Assembly (NCBI RefSeq): GCF_020740795.1
Contig: NC_067287.1
Span: 33,163,501 to 33,227,500, forward strand
Direction: 5' to 3'
Length of the DNA stretch: 64,000 bases
Source: Apus apus
Lineage: Eukaryota > Chordata > Aves > Apodiformes > Apodidae
In this document: positions 62,986 to 64,000 of the stretch, piece by piece
Layout of the letters: each line of letters opens with the position of its first letter
Numbering within the stretch: the stretch's first letter is position 1
Program-made: the position numbers and the translations under genes
The notes under the pieces: generated by a model
What the model saw: only the letters and a program-made list of their open reading frames with translations
The model's database searches: none
Told to the model about the DNA's origin: nothing

Positions 62986-64000
62986 GAGAATATTCATTGA
63001 CCTTCCTGAGAGACATCTTCCTTAAAAGTCATATTCTGTGCTCTTCACAGAGGATCTAAAAGGTAATAGAAACAATTTTAGTGTTCAAGAGCAGAGGATG
63101 AGGCAGCCTTAGACTAAAAATTTGCTTTCTCCAGGTATTTTCCACATGCAAAATGACTACAGGCAGATTTATATCCATGCAGATCTACTCACCAAACACT
63201 CATGCTTGCCTTCTCATCTGCTGCTCTAATCTGAGAAGGAAAGCTAATATTATGTCATCTGCGTGAGTTAAGTGTTCCCAGGTGTAAAAGAATGTGGAAG
63301 AATTCTTCTCTGTTCCCAGACCACAAGTACGTTTCAGTTCCCATTAATCCCTTTGAGACGTTTTTCTTCAGAGTTGTGTGGTCATTGTGCAAAGTTGGAG
63401 GGTTTGGCCTCTAGGGGTTTAACAGGGTAAAGATTTTAGTCAAAGTATGGTAACTTTCTAGGACTCCTAAGGACATAAATGTCTAATTGCCGGAAGTGTG
63501 ACACAGTCATTATGTTTGCAGCAGATGTCAGTACATCTGGCAGTGGTAAATGTCACTGTGACTGCAGAAGAAAGGCCTTAGGAGGTAAGCAAAACAATGA
63601 TTTAGTTCTGTGGGTTGGATGTGAAATAGGCTACGAGTTCAGACCAGAAAGTTCCCAAGATGAACTCTACTAAGCCATTTGTTCATCATCTTTGTGTAGT
63701 TTTGAAACTATGCTTGCACACTATTTCTGTTTCGATAGACCACAACATTGGTGTGGTATAATGTAGTAAGCAAAATGAGCTGATATAACCCTGTCTGAAA
63801 TTCCAGTAGTTAGGAAACCTAGGAAGTTTTCTCAACCTCTTCTAGACTGAAATGGGTCACTGACACAGGTCATGTAGGAGAACTCATTTCCTGTGTGCCA
63901 AGAAAGTGACATGTTTATAAACCAGCTGCCAGCCCTAACCTCAACTGCATTTGAGTTGGATCAGCTTCTGTGGCTCTCTGAATGTTTGATTTAACTATTC

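Larger units (their letters stand above)
58569..64000 (+). other. Putative intron downstream of the signal-peptide exon, open at window end
   Basis: AT-rich sequence starting with GTAAGAG. I searched it by eye for a Kunitz core (YGGC) and for calcitonin-receptor N-terminal sequence and found neither. It contains an unusually long unassigned open frame at 58865-59548, a faint old repeat near 61500-61620, a 22/23-bp tandem duplication at 61842-61886 and a CR1 fragment at 62800-62985. A 63-nt interval at 63522-63584 has exon-like edges and keeps the frame. Confidence 0.4.

Noticed and set aside
58569..64000. Kunitz-domain or calcitonin-receptor N-terminal exon
   Set aside because: I looked for it to confirm the TFPI or CALCRL/CALCR call. 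No YGGC-type Kunitz core and no receptor-like cysteine exon could be read, so it is presumed to lie beyond the window.
1..64000. tRNA, rRNA or snRNA genes, CRISPR arrays, prokaryotic features, complete retroviral genomes
   Set aside because: No A/B-box tRNA pattern, no rRNA or snRNA sequence recognised, no regularly spaced repeats, and no gag/pol/env-like frames. CRISPR arrays and operons are not expected in vertebrate DNA.

Overview
This looks like a piece of a bird genome. It is AT-rich and CpG-poor, and almost all of it is non-coding. At least eight fragments of CR1, the dominant LINE of birds and other sauropsids, are scattered on both strands. One fragment resembles an interspersed LTR-type repeat common in bird genomes. 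There are no mammalian repeats (Alu, L1) and no bacterial-style gene packing. Nearly all longer open frames are chance frames or CR1 remnants.

Region 1-47.3 kb appears intergenic or long-intronic. It holds CR1 copies at 3.3, 14.3, 31.7, 34.5 and 39.6 kb, a diverged purine-rich tandem duplication at 23 kb, many T/G- or A/C-rich low-complexity tracts, several 14-40 bp tandem duplications, and two clear inverted repeats (17.16 and 41.41 kb). Two isolated intervals have good splice signals on the plus strand (16156-16202 and 28337-28436). They could be exons of a non-coding RNA or distal 5' UTR exons; neither encodes anything I recognise.

Region 46.5-64 kb holds the best gene candidate, on the plus strand. 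A moderately GC-rich, leader-like exon ends at 47694 with a strong donor, and it carries two short upstream ORFs. About 10.75 kb downstream, an exon at 58449-58568 starts with AG|GTAAG-ATG. It encodes a basic N-terminus, a hydrophobic signal-peptide core and an acidic stretch (DVDDNEEEYVLG), and ends in phase 1. My leading call is the first coding exon of tissue factor pathway inhibitor (TFPI). A calcitonin-receptor-family receptor (CALCRL or CALCR) is a real alternative, because their first coding exons also end in a signal peptide plus a short acidic or 'YVVG'-like segment. The exon for the next domain, which would settle the identity, was not found, so the assignment is provisional.

The most interesting observations are the overlapping acceptor/donor at the start of the signal-peptide exon (recursive-splice-like), the uORF-bearing leader, a 122-bp duplication about 97% identical and 1.87 kb apart inside the large 5' intron, and an unusually long unassigned open frame (58865-59548) just downstream of the signal-peptide exon.
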